A stretch of DNA of 64,000 nucleotides from NCBI GenBank assembly GCA_015063795.1, contig SVTL01000003.1, positions 93,328 to 157,327 on the forward strand, in the 5' to 3' direction. How positions within the stretch are numbered: the first letter of the stretch is position 1; each line of letters starts with the position of its first letter. Both the position numbers and the translations under genes were made by a program. Shown here piece after piece: positions 26,548 through 35,923 of the stretch. A model generated the notes under the pieces. The model made no database searches and had not been told where the DNA came from. It saw only the letters and a program-made list of their open reading frames with translations. The DNA is from Oscillospiraceae bacterium (GTDB lineage: Bacteria; Bacillota; Clostridia; Oscillospirales; CAG-272).

Positions 26548-29061
26548 TTATTTCTCGAAAGCAAAGCTGCAAACAGTCTTTGTTCCAAACCCGATGGTGG
26601 CGGTCAATTCGTAGGTGTATGTGCCGGAGGGAAGGGCGCGGACGGAGGCATTCAGATCCGACATTCCCTGATCGCGGGAGGTATCGGGGCTTCCGCCGGA
26701 GGGGGTGTTGGTGAGCGCGGAGGGATCGGTCAGCGTGTAGGAGAGGGTGTAGGGGTAGGCAGCGGCCTGCTTGACCACCTTGCCGCTTGCGTTGGTGACG
26801 GTGGCGTTGAGCGCGAAGAGGGTGTAGTTGCTTGTGACCGTGCCGCGCCCGACCAGATCGATGAAGCTGCGGCCCTTGTCATCGAAGGTGAGCGTGGGCG
26901 CTTCCACCGTGTCGGCCTGTAGGGACTTGAGCGTCAGCGGAATGTAGCCGCCGTGGTAGAGAGCGTCGAAGGTGAACTTCTTGTTCAGCTGCCATGTGGT
27001 CTTCTTGCCGTCAACGTCGTAGATGGTGGAGGTCTGCTCGCTGAGCGTCAGATAGCTCTTGGAGCCCGAGATGGCACCGCTGCCGGTACGGTAGACGGCG
27101 GCATCGGCCACGGCCATACGGATGTGCTGGTCGGTGGTGGTCTTCGTGCCGATGAAGAAGCGGGAGCAGACGTAATCGCAGGGGCGGACCTGAGCATAGG
27201 CCTCGTACATCACCTCAGGACCGTTCTTCTCGCAAATGGCGTTGAAGGAGGCCTTGTCGCGGATGTCGGTGTATCCGGTATAGCCGCTGGTGTCATATGT
27301 ACCCACCGTGCCGATGATCCTGTTGGTCGCTTCGTTGTAGTTGATCATCATCTGGAAGTCTCTGGCGTAGATGCCCGAGTTGCAGAGAGCACCGCCGTAA
27401 GCCCAGGCAAGCCGCGGCGCGCCGCAGTCCACACCGATGAGGTACTTGTACTCGGTGGTGCCGGTATACACCCCGTTTTCGGTGAGATAGGGCATGAATT
27501 CGAGGATGGAGGCGGAGGGCTTGCGGGTGGAGGAATAGGGCATGCCCGTGTAGATCTGACCGGCCTTGTAGACCAGCTTGGTGGTGAAGGCGGTGGCTGT
27601 TGTGTAGTCCATGTCGGTCTTGGGTGTCCATTCGATGCGCGACATGGCATCGAAATAGTCAATGGTCTTTTCGCGCATCACGTCGGTGTTGGCGGGAACG
27701 TCAAAGCCGGCAACGCTGTTGGTGGGTTTGGCAGAAAGCATGTTCATAAGCTCCAGAACGTTGTATTGGTTTTCGCCTGCGAGGATGGAATCGTAGACGT
27801 CTTTGTATTGCTTGCGGGTGTAGGGAGTGGAGCGCAGGCGCTCGATGACCGCCTCGGGGAGAGGCTCATTCTCAACGAAGAAGGTGCGGACGCTGCCGTC
27901 CGGCAATTTGACGGAATCGACATAGGTGATCTTACGGCAGAGAGCCTCGGCGCGCTCCATGGCGGATTGCTCGGCGTTGGCCTTCAGGCCCGTGCAGTCA
28001 ACGGTGGCGGATTTGGGCGAATGCCAGCCGGCCGAACCGCTGACATCGTTGATGGCGGTGGTGTTGTCAAAATTGCCGCCTGTGATGGTCAGCGAGGCGA
28101 TCGATTCGGTGCCGTCAAAGCCGCCGATGCCGCCGATGCTGATGTCGCCGTAGACCGTACCGCCGGTGATGGTCAGCGAGGTGTTGCCGGTGATGCGGCC
28201 GCCGTTTTTGTAAGAGCCGCCGCCGATGCCCTCGATGGTGCGGGCGTAGCCGCCGAAGACGACGGTGGTGCTGCCGGTCAGAATGCCGTACTTGTTGTCG
28301 TTTTCGCCGTAGGCAAAGCCGACGCATCCGCCGCAGACGTATTGCCATTTGCCGCCGTTGACGGTGAGCGAGGGATTGCCGGTGACGCTTTTATAGCGGT
28401 GTCCGCCGGTCAGCAGGGGGAAATAGTAGGCGTTGTCGGTGTCGCGGTAGTCGAGGCTGACGCCGTTCAGATAGGCTTCGGTCTCGAAGGTGGTCGAAAA
28501 CACGGTCTTATACGCGTTGCAGGAGAACGAATAGTTGACCGCGGTCACGCAGGAGGCGGTCTTGTGGTTGGCGCGGAGCGTGATGTTTTCCCAGACCGAG
28601 GGGCATTTCATCTCCGGCGAAAGGCGGTTGTTGCTGTCCCGCTCCACGATCAGCGCGGCGTTTTTGGTCGTGCGGTAGTCGATGCCGTTGTAAAGCGAGG
28701 TGAAGGTGACGGTTTTGGACATGGAGCCCGTCCCCGGGCCGATGGGGAGTTCGGAGGCGCCTGTGCCCTGCAGCTTGCCCCACTTGAGGGTGACCGGACC
28801 GCAGACGACAACCGTACCGCCGGTCTTCTTCAGCTTGTTGATCGCTTGGTTGAGCGAGGAGTACTGATAGGCGGTGGAGGTAAAGGTGCTGTAGCCCGAA
28901 GCATTGCCCAGAGGCTTGTCGGGGGAAGAACCGTCGCCTGTTCCGCCGTCGGCGATGAATACCACATGGTCCGCAGCAGAGACCGACGCCGATGCGGCAA
29001 GCAGCGAAGCGCCGATCAAAAGAATGGCGGCAGCGAGTAAAGTGAGTGTTCTTTTTTTCAT
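26548..29061 (-). CDS. Secreted beta-helix + papain-like (NlpC/P60-like) protein
   Basis: An 837-residue paralogue. Signal peptide to about residue 29, then FIADGGTGDGSSPDKPLG and a beta-helix-like part with GGTVYGDISIGGIGGF turns. The linker has LRSTPYTRKQYKDVYDSILA. The papain-like part reads IGVDCGAPRLAWAYGGAL, YEAYAQVRPCD and TDQHIRMAVADA, then LTLSEQTST. The beta-rich tail ends CSFAFEK. It stands between the lipoprotein-type members (27 bases downstream of the 29089 gene) and the other two large ones, so the array shifts here from short lipidated to long non-lipidated forms. Confidence 0.8.
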   Translation of the reverse strand: MKKRTLTLLAAAILLIGASLLAASASVSAADHVVFIADGGTGDGSSPDKPLGNASGYSTFTSTAYQYSSLNQAINKLKKTGGTVVVCGPVTLKWGKLQGTGASELPIGPGTGSMSKTVTFTSLYNGIDYRTTKNAALIVERDSNNRLSPEMKCPSVWENITLRANHKTASCVTAVNYSFSCNAYKTVFSTTFETEAYLNGVSLDYRDTDNAYYFPLLTGGHRYKSVTGNPSLTVNGGKWQYVCGGCVGFAYGENDNKYGILTGSTTVVFGGYARTIEGIGGGSYKNGGRITGNTSLTITGGTVYGDISIGGIGGFDGTESIASLTITGGNFDNTTAINDVSGSAGWHSPKSATVDCTGLKANAEQSAMERAEALCRKITYVDSVKLPDGSVRTFFVENEPLPEAVIERLRSTPYTRKQYKDVYDSILAGENQYNVLELMNMLSAKPTNSVAGFDVPANTDVMREKTIDYFDAMSRIEWTPKTDMDYTTATAFTTKLVYKAGQIYTGMPYSSTRKPSASILEFMPYLTENGVYTGTTEYKYLIGVDCGAPRLAWAYGGALCNSGIYARDFQMMINYNEATNRIIGTVGTYDTSGYTGYTDIRDKASFNAICEKNGPEVMYEAYAQVRPCDYVCSRFFIGTKTTTDQHIRMAVADAAVYRTGSGAISGSKSYLTLSEQTSTIYDVDGKKTTWQLNKKFTFDALYHGGYIPLTLKSLQADTVEAPTLTFDDKGRSFIDLVGRGTVTSNYTLFALNATVTNASGKVVKQAAAYPYTLSYTLTDPSALTNTPSGGSPDTSRDQGMSDLNASVRALPSGTYTYELTATIGFGTKTVCSFAFEK

Positions 29062-29088
29062 AAAAAGGTATTCCTGTTTCGGTTTGTT

Positions 29089-30348
29089 TTACTTGGTGAA
29101 ATCGAATTCGGCAACGGTCTTTTCTCCGAAGCCGATGGCGGCAACGGCCTTAAAGCGATAGGTTCCGGCCGGAAGATCCCGAACGGGGGTGGAGAGGGGA
29201 TAATCGGAGAGGATCGCGGTCAGCGCATAAGGGTAGCCGACAAAGGAGGAGACGACGTTCCCTTGCGCGTCGGTGATCTCGGCGGTCAGCGTAAGGATGT
29301 TGTAATTGCACTTGACCGTGCCCTTGAGCACAGGGGAGGAGGCAAAGTTTTCGGGCTTGCTGAAGCCGGAGGCGGTCATGTCCGGGGGCGTGACGGTTTC
29401 GTTTTTCAGCGAAGCGATGGTCATCGGAACGTAACCGTCCTTGAACAGCTGCTGGAAGGTTTCCTTCACGTTCAGCTTCCAGGTGGTCTTTTTGCCGTCG
29501 ATGGTGCGGACATAAGAGGTCTGCTCGCTGTAGGTAATGTAGCTCTTGGAGGGAGCGATCTTGCCGTTGCCCAAACGGACCACGGAGGCATCCTCCACCA
29601 GCATGCGCACGTGCTGTGCGATGATGCCGTTGAGTTGGAAGCGGGAGCCGATCAGGTCGCAGGCTTTCAGGAGCGCCATGGCCTCATACATGGTTTCCTC
29701 GCCGTTGACCGTCATGATGGAGTCATACGTGGCGGTGTCATGCGTGAAGGCGCTGTCGTCGTATTCCCCCACCTTTTCGGTCACAACGGGAAGTCCTCTG
29801 CGGAGGCTTTCCTTCGGGAACATCTCGAAATCGGCATATTGCATCCCATAGCCGCACAAAGCGCCGCTGTAAGCCCAGGCGCGTCTCATGGAGCCGCAGT
29901 CGCCTCCCACCAGATTCTTGAAATCGGTGGGGCCGGTGTAGAGACCGTCGGCATTCAGATAGCTTTGAAATTCCTCCAGCGAAGCAGCGGGGTGGCGGGA
30001 AGAGGTGTAAGGAATGCCGTAGTAGGTCTGTCCCTTTTCGTAAACAAGATGGGTGGTCCATTTGGAGGATGCCGTATAATCCATCGTCTCGGGGGCGATC
30101 CACTTGACCGCGGACATGGCGTTGAAGTATTCGATGGTGCGCTGTCTCACCTCGTCCATGGAAGCGGGGACATCGAAGGCATCTTCCTCAAGGGGCGCGG
30201 CGTTTTCAGACGCGGCGTTTTCAGGCGCGGCCGTTTGCTCGGCGGCGGGGGTGGATCCGTCGGCGGGATCGGCAGGTTCGGCGGGCGAGCAGGAGGAAAT
30301 CAGCGCGGCAGCCAAAAGGACCGCAAAGCTCCATACAAATCGTTTCAT
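29089..30348 (-). CDS. Papain-like (NlpC/P60-like) lipoprotein
   Basis: A 419-residue lipoprotein: lipobox ISSC (Cys20), Ala/Pro/Glu-rich linker to about 55, papain-like domain about 62-310, beta-rich C-terminal domain about 320-419. Key residues by eye: Cys151 in GGDCGSMRRAWAY, MALLKACDLIG near 225, His246 in AQHVRMLVEDA and Gln276 in YITYSEQTS. The end reads AEFDFTK, like most members. It should sit on the outer face of the membrane. AGGAGTTCAACC precedes the ATG at 30348. It is 27 bases from the large 26548 gene and 70 from the 30419 gene. Confidence 0.82.
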   Translation of the reverse strand: MKRFVWSFAVLLAAALISSCSPAEPADPADGSTPAAEQTAAPENAASENAAPLEEDAFDVPASMDEVRQRTIEYFNAMSAVKWIAPETMDYTASSKWTTHLVYEKGQTYYGIPYTSSRHPAASLEEFQSYLNADGLYTGPTDFKNLVGGDCGSMRRAWAYSGALCGYGMQYADFEMFPKESLRRGLPVVTEKVGEYDDSAFTHDTATYDSIMTVNGEETMYEAMALLKACDLIGSRFQLNGIIAQHVRMLVEDASVVRLGNGKIAPSKSYITYSEQTSYVRTIDGKKTTWKLNVKETFQQLFKDGYVPMTIASLKNETVTPPDMTASGFSKPENFASSPVLKGTVKCNYNILTLTAEITDAQGNVVSSFVGYPYALTAILSDYPLSTPVRDLPAGTYRFKAVAAIGFGEKTVAEFDFTK

Positions 30349-30418
30349 GGTTGAACTCCTTTTTACAGCACAGCGCCGCGGCCAAAATGAAGACCTCGGC
30401 GTTGTGATGAAAATGATG

Positions 30419-31675
30419 TTATTTGGTGAAATCGAATTCGGCAACCGTCTTGGTACCAAAGCCGATGGTGGCGGTCACCTTGAAGTGGTAGTCACCGCTC
30501 GGAAGCTCCTTGACGGGCGTGGACAGCGCATGCTCGGAGAGGATGACCTTCATCGAATAGGGATAGATCTTCATATGGCTGGCGACATTGCCGTCCTTGT
30601 CGGTGATGGTGACCTCGGTCTCAAAGATGTTGTAGTTGCACTTGATCGTACCCTTCAGCATGGGAGAGGAGGCGAAGTTTTCGGGCTTGCTGAAGCCGGA
30701 GCCCTCCATTTCGGGCTGGGTGACCTCAGACTGCTGAAGCGTGACGGTGGACATGGGGATATAGCCGTCCTTCAGCAGGTCGGTGAAGGAGATCTGCTGG
30801 TTGAGCAGCCAGGTGGACTGCTTGCCGTCCACGGTATGAACGGTGGAGGTCTGCTCGCTGAAGACGATGTAGCTCTTGGCGGGCGCGATCTTGCCGTTGC
30901 CGAGACGCATGACGGTGGCATCCTCCACCAGCATACGCACGTGCTGAGCCACCGAGCCGCCCGACAGCTTGAAGCGGGCGCCGATCAGATCGCAGGACTT
31001 GAGCAGGGCATAGCTTTCATACATGACATCGGCATCGTTGTGAGCGATGACGCACTCGTTGGTGGTGGTGTTCTTGGCGAAGTGGCTGTCGTCGTATTCG
31101 CCCAGCTTCACGAGAACGGGCTGCTTGTTGTCGTATGTATTTTCATAAACGAACATTTCCCAATCGTCGAAGGTCATGCCGAAGCCGCAGATGGCACCGC
31201 CCCAGGCCCAGGCTCTTCTCATCGAGCCGCAGTCGCCGCCGATCAGCTGGCGGTATTCGGTGGGGCCGGTGTAAACGCCCTTGGCGTCCAGATAGGTCTC
31301 AAATTCGGACAGACCCACGCCCGGATCGAGGTAGGTGGAGTAGGGCAGACCGTAGTAGGTGCGTCCCTTTTCGTAGATCAGCTTGGTGGTCCAGGGGCAG
31401 TCATCGGTATAATCCATGCGCTCGGGCGCGATCCATTTGACCGCAGACATGGCGTCGAAGTATTCGATGGTCTTCTTGCGGATGCCGTCCATATCGGCAG
31501 GGACAATAAAGGGATTTTCCTCGATGGGGGCAGCGGTGGTCTGCTCGGGAGCGGGGGATCCTTCTTCCGCAGAGGGGGTGGATCCGTCCGTGCCGGGAGC
31601 AGGCTCGGCGGGGGTGCAGGCGGCAATGGCCGCGATCAGCGCAAAGGCGAGAAGCAAAAGCAAGGTTTTTTTCAT
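30419..31675 (-). CDS. Papain-like (NlpC/P60-like) lipoprotein
   Basis: A 418-residue paralogue with lipobox IAAC (Cys20), Thr/Pro/Glu-rich linker, GGDCGSMRRAWAWGGAI (Cys149), YALLKSCDLIGARF, AQHVRMLVEDA (His245), YIVFSEQTST and a beta-rich tail ending AEFDFTK. An extra Cys in DDCPWTTKLIY is shared with the 33061 and 35924 genes, and in position with the 34381 gene (SCPWTT). Spacing to the next gene is 66 bases. AGGAAAGGAACCCA precedes the ATG. Confidence 0.82.
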   Translation of the reverse strand: MKKTLLLLLAFALIAAIAACTPAEPAPGTDGSTPSAEEGSPAPEQTTAAPIEENPFIVPADMDGIRKKTIEYFDAMSAVKWIAPERMDYTDDCPWTTKLIYEKGRTYYGLPYSTYLDPGVGLSEFETYLDAKGVYTGPTEYRQLIGGDCGSMRRAWAWGGAICGFGMTFDDWEMFVYENTYDNKQPVLVKLGEYDDSHFAKNTTTNECVIAHNDADVMYESYALLKSCDLIGARFKLSGGSVAQHVRMLVEDATVMRLGNGKIAPAKSYIVFSEQTSTVHTVDGKQSTWLLNQQISFTDLLKDGYIPMSTVTLQQSEVTQPEMEGSGFSKPENFASSPMLKGTIKCNYNIFETEVTITDKDGNVASHMKIYPYSMKVILSEHALSTPVKELPSGDYHFKVTATIGFGTKTVAEFDFTK

Positions 31676-31741
31676 TGGGTTCCTTTCCTCCGGAATGTTG
31701 AATGGGATATGGTGGATTCAGGTGTTTTGAGGACCTGTCGG

Positions 31742-32998
31742 TTATTTGGTGAAATCGAATTCGGCGATGGTTTTGGTGCCGAAGCCGATGGTGGCGGTGG
31801 CCTTGAGGTGGTAATCGCCGGCGGGAAGCTCGGAAACGGGAGTGGAGAGGGTCAGCTCGGAGAGGGTGGCTTTCAGCGCATAAGGATAATTTTTGACGTG
31901 AGAAACCACATTGCCGTCCTTGTCGGTGACGGTGATCTCGGTTTCAAAGATGTTGTAATTGCACTCAACCGTTCCCTCCAGCACAGAAGAGGAGACGAAC
32001 GATTCGGGGGTGCTGATGCCGGAGGCGGTCATAACGGGCTTGGTGACCTCGGTCTGCTGCAGGGAAGCGATGGACAGGGGAACATAGCCACCGCTCAACA
32101 GCGTGGAGAAGGAGACCTGCTCATTGAGCAGCCAGGTGGTGTTCTTGCCGTCCACGGTGCGCATGGTGGAGGTCTGCTCGCTGTAGGTGATGTAGCTCTT
32201 GGAGGGGGCGATCTTGCCATTGCCCAGGCGGAAGACCTCCGCATCCTTGACCAGCATTCTCACGTGCTGCGTACACCCTTTTGAGGTGGCCGTGATGCGG
32301 AAGCGGGAGCCGATCAGGTCGCAGGATTTGAGCAGGGCATAGCTTTCATACATCACCTCGGGCTCATTATAAGCCATCACGCATTCAACGGAGGGGATAT
32401 CGTCCACGAAGTGACTGTCGTCATAAGAACCGATCTTGACAATGGCGGGCTGTTTGTTGTTCATGATGTTTTTGTAAACGAACAGTTCCCAGTCCTCAAG
32501 CTTCATGCCGAAGCCGCAGAGAGCACCGCCATAGGCCCAGGCTCTGCGCATGGAGCCGCAGTCGCCGCCGATCAGATCTTTGTACTCCAGCGGGCCGTTG
32601 TAAACGCGCTTTTCGTCAAGGTAATCCTCAAATTCGCCCAACGAGACACCGGGCTGGCGACGCGAGCTGTAGGGCAGACCGTAATAGGTGCGGCCTTTTT
32701 CATACACCAGCTTGGTGGTGATGGCGCTGGACTGGGTATAGTCCATGCGGGTGGGTGCGACCCATTTGACGTTTGCCATGGCTTCAAAGTATTCGATGGT
32801 CTTCTGACGGATGCCGTCCATGTCGGCAGGGACATCAAAGGGATCTTCCTCAATGGGAGCGGCTGTGGTCTCGGGTGCAGCGGTCTGCTCAGATGCAGGG
32901 GCGGATCCGCCGGCGGGATCGGCAGGCTCGGCGGGAGCACAGGCGGCAATCGCCGCGATCAAGGCAAAGGTAAGAAGCAGAAGCAGAGCTTTTTTCAT
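31742..32998 (-). CDS. Papain-like (NlpC/P60-like) lipoprotein
   Basis: A 418-residue paralogue: lipobox IAAC (Cys20), GGDCGSMRRAWAYGGAL (Cys147), YALLKSCDLIGSRF, a CTQHVRMLVKDA variant (His245), YITYSEQTST, tail AEFDFTK. It has a short insert rich in Thr/Ser ahead of the His motif (RITATSKGC). The ATG at 32998 follows GGAGGAAACCATC; a start five codons upstream would take in the ribosome site. Its signal peptide is almost the same as that of the 30419 gene, a sign of recent duplication. Confidence 0.82.
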   Translation of the reverse strand: MKKALLLLLTFALIAAIAACAPAEPADPAGGSAPASEQTAAPETTAAPIEEDPFDVPADMDGIRQKTIEYFEAMANVKWVAPTRMDYTQSSAITTKLVYEKGRTYYGLPYSSRRQPGVSLGEFEDYLDEKRVYNGPLEYKDLIGGDCGSMRRAWAYGGALCGFGMKLEDWELFVYKNIMNNKQPAIVKIGSYDDSHFVDDIPSVECVMAYNEPEVMYESYALLKSCDLIGSRFRITATSKGCTQHVRMLVKDAEVFRLGNGKIAPSKSYITYSEQTSTMRTVDGKNTTWLLNEQVSFSTLLSGGYVPLSIASLQQTEVTKPVMTASGISTPESFVSSSVLEGTVECNYNIFETEITVTDKDGNVVSHVKNYPYALKATLSELTLSTPVSELPAGDYHLKATATIGFGTKTIAEFDFTK

Positions 32999-33060
32999 GA
33001 TGGTTTCCTCCAAAATGTGAATGGGATATCACAGAAGCCGGCGTTTTGACGCGCAGCTGC

Positions 33061-34317
33061 TTATTTGGTGAAGTCGAATTCGGCAACGGTCTTTTCTCCG
33101 AAGCCGATGGTGGCCGTGGTCTTGAAATGGTAATTGCCGGCGGGCAGCTCCTTGACAGGGGTGGAGAGCTGGATCTCGGAGAGCATGACCTGCAGGTCGT
33201 AGGGATAGACCTTGGCATGGCTGACCACGTTTCCGCTTTGATCGGTGATGGTGATCTCGGTCTCAAAGATGTTGTAATTGCACTTGATGGTGCCCTTTAA
33301 AACAGGGGAGGAGGCGAAGTTTTCGGGCTTGCTGAAGCCGGTGGCGGTCATGTCCACGGGATCGGGCGCATCCTTTTCCATGGAGATCAGCCTCAGCGGG
33401 ATGCAGCCCTTGTTATAGAGGTCGGTGAAGGACATGACCTCGTTTAACACCCAGGTGGTCTTCTTGCCATCGATGGTGCGGATGGAAGAGGTTTGCTCGC
33501 TGAAGGTGATGTAGCTTCTGGAGGGGGCAATTTTGCCGTTGTTCAGGCGGAACACCGTCGCATCGTCCACGATCATGCGGATATGCTGAGCGATCTGCCC
33601 GTTGGTGGAAAGGGTGAAGCGGTAAGCGATGATGTCGCAGGCCTTCAGCTGAGCATAGGCTTCATACATCACCTCGGTGCCGTTGACCTCATTGATGTTG
33701 TTGAAGGTGGGAGTTGAGGAGGAGAATTGGCTGTCATCGTAATGTCCCACTTTTGTGGTGGCAATTTTGTTGCCGGGACGGCTGAAGCCGGGAATCATCT
33801 GAAAATCCTTCCCCTGCATACCGAAGCCGCAGAGAGCGCCGCCGTAAGCCCAGGCGCGTCTCATCGATCCGCAGTCGCCGCCGATCAGCTCACGGTATTC
33901 GAGCGGACCTTTGTAAACGCTTTTGTCGTCGAGATAATCCTCGAATTCGGCCAGCGACACACCGGCGCGGTAGGTGGAGTAGGGCAGCCCGTAATAGGCT
34001 TGTCCTTTTTCGTAAACCAATGTGGTGGTCCAGGGGCAGTCGTCTTTGTAATCCATGGTCTCGGGCGCGATCCACTTGACTTCGGACATGGCGTTGAAGT
34101 AGTCGATGGTCTTCTTGCGGATGCCCTCCATGTCGGACGGGACGTCAAAGGGATCTTCCTCAACGGGCGCGGCCGTGGTGTCAGGCGCGGCTGCGGTGTC
34201 GGGTGCGGTGGATTCTTCCGCTGCAGGGGCGGATCCGTCGGCGGGATCGGCAGGCGAGCAGGCGGCAACCATGGCGATCAATGGGAAGGTGAGAAGCAGA
34301 AGCAAGGCTCGTTTCAT
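33061..34317 (-). CDS. Papain-like (NlpC/P60-like) lipoprotein
   Basis: A 418-residue paralogue: lipobox VAAC (Cys20), Ala/Thr/Pro linker, GGDCGSMRRAWAYGGAL (Cys149), YAQLKACDIIAYRF, AQHIRMIVDDA (His245), YITFSEQTSS, tail AEFDFTK. Its last 130 or so residues are nearly the same as those of the 34381 protein, and the DNA there is near identical at an offset of exactly 1320 bases, while the middle differs more. That pattern fits recent duplication or gene conversion limited to the 3' half. Confidence 0.82.
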   Translation of the reverse strand: MKRALLLLLTFPLIAMVAACSPADPADGSAPAAEESTAPDTAAAPDTTAAPVEEDPFDVPSDMEGIRKKTIDYFNAMSEVKWIAPETMDYKDDCPWTTTLVYEKGQAYYGLPYSTYRAGVSLAEFEDYLDDKSVYKGPLEYRELIGGDCGSMRRAWAYGGALCGFGMQGKDFQMIPGFSRPGNKIATTKVGHYDDSQFSSSTPTFNNINEVNGTEVMYEAYAQLKACDIIAYRFTLSTNGQIAQHIRMIVDDATVFRLNNGKIAPSRSYITFSEQTSSIRTIDGKKTTWVLNEVMSFTDLYNKGCIPLRLISMEKDAPDPVDMTATGFSKPENFASSPVLKGTIKCNYNIFETEITITDQSGNVVSHAKVYPYDLQVMLSEIQLSTPVKELPAGNYHFKTTATIGFGEKTVAEFDFTK

Positions 34318-34380
34318 AAGGATGACCTCCGAAAGGTGACCGAGGAAACGGTGAAAGCAGGCGCTTGTATGTACGGCTGC

Positions 34381-35628
34381 TTATTTGGTGAAGTCGAATT
34401 CGGCAACAGTCTTGGTACCGAAGCCGATGGTGGCCGTGGTTTTGAAATGATAGTTTCCGGCGGGCAGCTCCTTAACGGGGGTAGAGAGCTGCACCTCGGA
34501 GAGCATGACCTGCAGGTTATAGGGATAGACCTTGGCATGGCTGACCACGTTTCCGCTTTGATCGGTGATGGTGATCTCGGTCTCGAAGATGTTGTAATTG
34601 CACTTGATGGTGCCCTTGAGAACGGGGGAGGAGGCGAAATTCTCGGGCTTGCTGAAGCCGGTGGCGGTCATGTCCACGGGATCGGGCGCATCCTTATCCA
34701 TGGAGATCAGTCTCAGCGGCATATAGCCCTTCTGGTAGAGGTCGGTGAAGGACATGGTCTCGTTTAACACCCAGGTGGTCTTCTTGCCGTCGATCTCACG
34801 GACGGTGGAGGTCTGTTCGCTGAAGAGGATGTAGCTCTTGGCGGGCGCGATCTTGCCGTTGCCCAGACGGACCACCGTCGCATCGTCCACCACCAAGCGG
34901 ATGTGCTGACCGATCTTGCCGTTGGAGGCGAGCACGAAGCGGTGGGCAATGATGTCGCAGGCCTTCAGCTGAGCGTAGGCCTCATACATCACATCGGTGC
35001 CGTTGACCTTGTTGGTGTTGTCAAAGGTGGTGGTGTCATCGGAATATTGGCTGTCGTCGTAGTTGCCCAGCTTTATCGTACCCACCTTCTGGCCGGCCTT
35101 GGTGTGTCCGGGGATCATCTGGAAGCCCAGCTGCATCGGCAGGTCGCACAGAGCACCGCTCCAACCCCAGGCGCGTCTCATCGATCCGCAGTCGCCGCCG
35201 ATCAGGTTTTTGTATTCCAAAGGCCCTGTGTAAACGTTTTTGGCGTTGAGATAGTCCTCGAATTCGGCCAGCGAAACGCCGGAGCGGTCGGAGGAATAGG
35301 GCAGACCGTAGTAGGTCTGGTTGCGGTCATAGACCAGCGTGGTGGTCCAGGGGCAGGACTTGGTGTAGTCCATCTTTTCGGGGGCAACCCACTTGACGGC
35401 AGACATGGCGTTGAAGTATTCGATCGTTCTTTGGCGGATCTCGTCCATGGTCTTGGGCTCGTTGAAGGGATTGACCTCCGCAGCCGCGGCAGTGGTCTCT
35501 TCAGAGAGCGTGGTCTCGGTGACATCGGGCGAAAGCGTCTCGTCTCCTGAGGAGGGCTCGGTGCCGTTGCAGGAAGCGAGGACAAGCGCCAGCGAAAGAG
35601 TGAAAACAAGCAGTGTGATTTTTTTCAT
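34381..35628 (-). CDS. Papain-like (NlpC/P60-like) lipoprotein, promoter-proximal
   Basis: A 415-residue paralogue and the first gene after the promoter at 35693-35721. Lipobox LASC (Cys20), Thr/Glu-rich linker, GGDCGSMRRAWGWSGAL (Cys147), YAQLKACDIIAHRF, GQHIRLVVDDA (His242), YILFSEQTST, tail AEFDFTK. Its C-terminal third is shared almost unchanged with the 33061 gene. No strong terminator was found between this gene and the 21402 gene, so eight genes may lie on one transcript of about 14 kb. Confidence 0.82.
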   Translation of the reverse strand: MKKITLLVFTLSLALVLASCNGTEPSSGDETLSPDVTETTLSEETTAAAAEVNPFNEPKTMDEIRQRTIEYFNAMSAVKWVAPEKMDYTKSCPWTTTLVYDRNQTYYGLPYSSDRSGVSLAEFEDYLNAKNVYTGPLEYKNLIGGDCGSMRRAWGWSGALCDLPMQLGFQMIPGHTKAGQKVGTIKLGNYDDSQYSDDTTTFDNTNKVNGTDVMYEAYAQLKACDIIAHRFVLASNGKIGQHIRLVVDDATVVRLGNGKIAPAKSYILFSEQTSTVREIDGKKTTWVLNETMSFTDLYQKGYMPLRLISMDKDAPDPVDMTATGFSKPENFASSPVLKGTIKCNYNIFETEITITDQSGNVVSHAKVYPYNLQVMLSEVQLSTPVKELPAGNYHFKTTATIGFGTKTVAEFDFTK

Positions 35629-35692
35629 GATCAGAATCCTCCTAAAAACGCAGGCAGAGGGGACAATTTCCCATGCTTAAAGATACACAGCA

Positions 35693-35721
35693 AGTATACC
35701 ATTTTTTCAGTGGACAGTCAA
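35693..35721 (-). promoter_or_regulatory. Promoter of the eight-gene papain-like array
   Basis: Minus-strand TTGACT (35716-35721), 17-base spacer, TATACT (35693-35698), 65 bases ahead of the 34381 gene. No comparable promoter was seen in the short gaps inside the array. Confidence 0.78.
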
Positions 35722-35856
35722 GAACTTTTTGGTGGTTTTCCCCTCTACCGAACGATGTTTTTTTCTTAAATATTAAATGAAGAAAAAAGAATGAACAGGC
35801 TGTGACCGACCGCATACCGTCTTTTCAAAAACCGTTTGCATCTTGCTTTGCGCAAA

Positions 35857-35897
35857 GCAAAAAAAGGACCGCCGTGCGGGAAAGAGCACAGCGATCC
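35857..35897 (-). terminator. Intrinsic terminator after the 35924 gene
   Basis: Minus strand: GGATCGCTGTGC pairs over 12 positions (with G-T pairs) with GCACGGCGGTCC, then seven T. It separates this gene from the array promoter. Confidence 0.9.
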
Positions 35898-35923
35898 GTT
35901 TGTTTTTTTGTCGGGGAAAGGCC

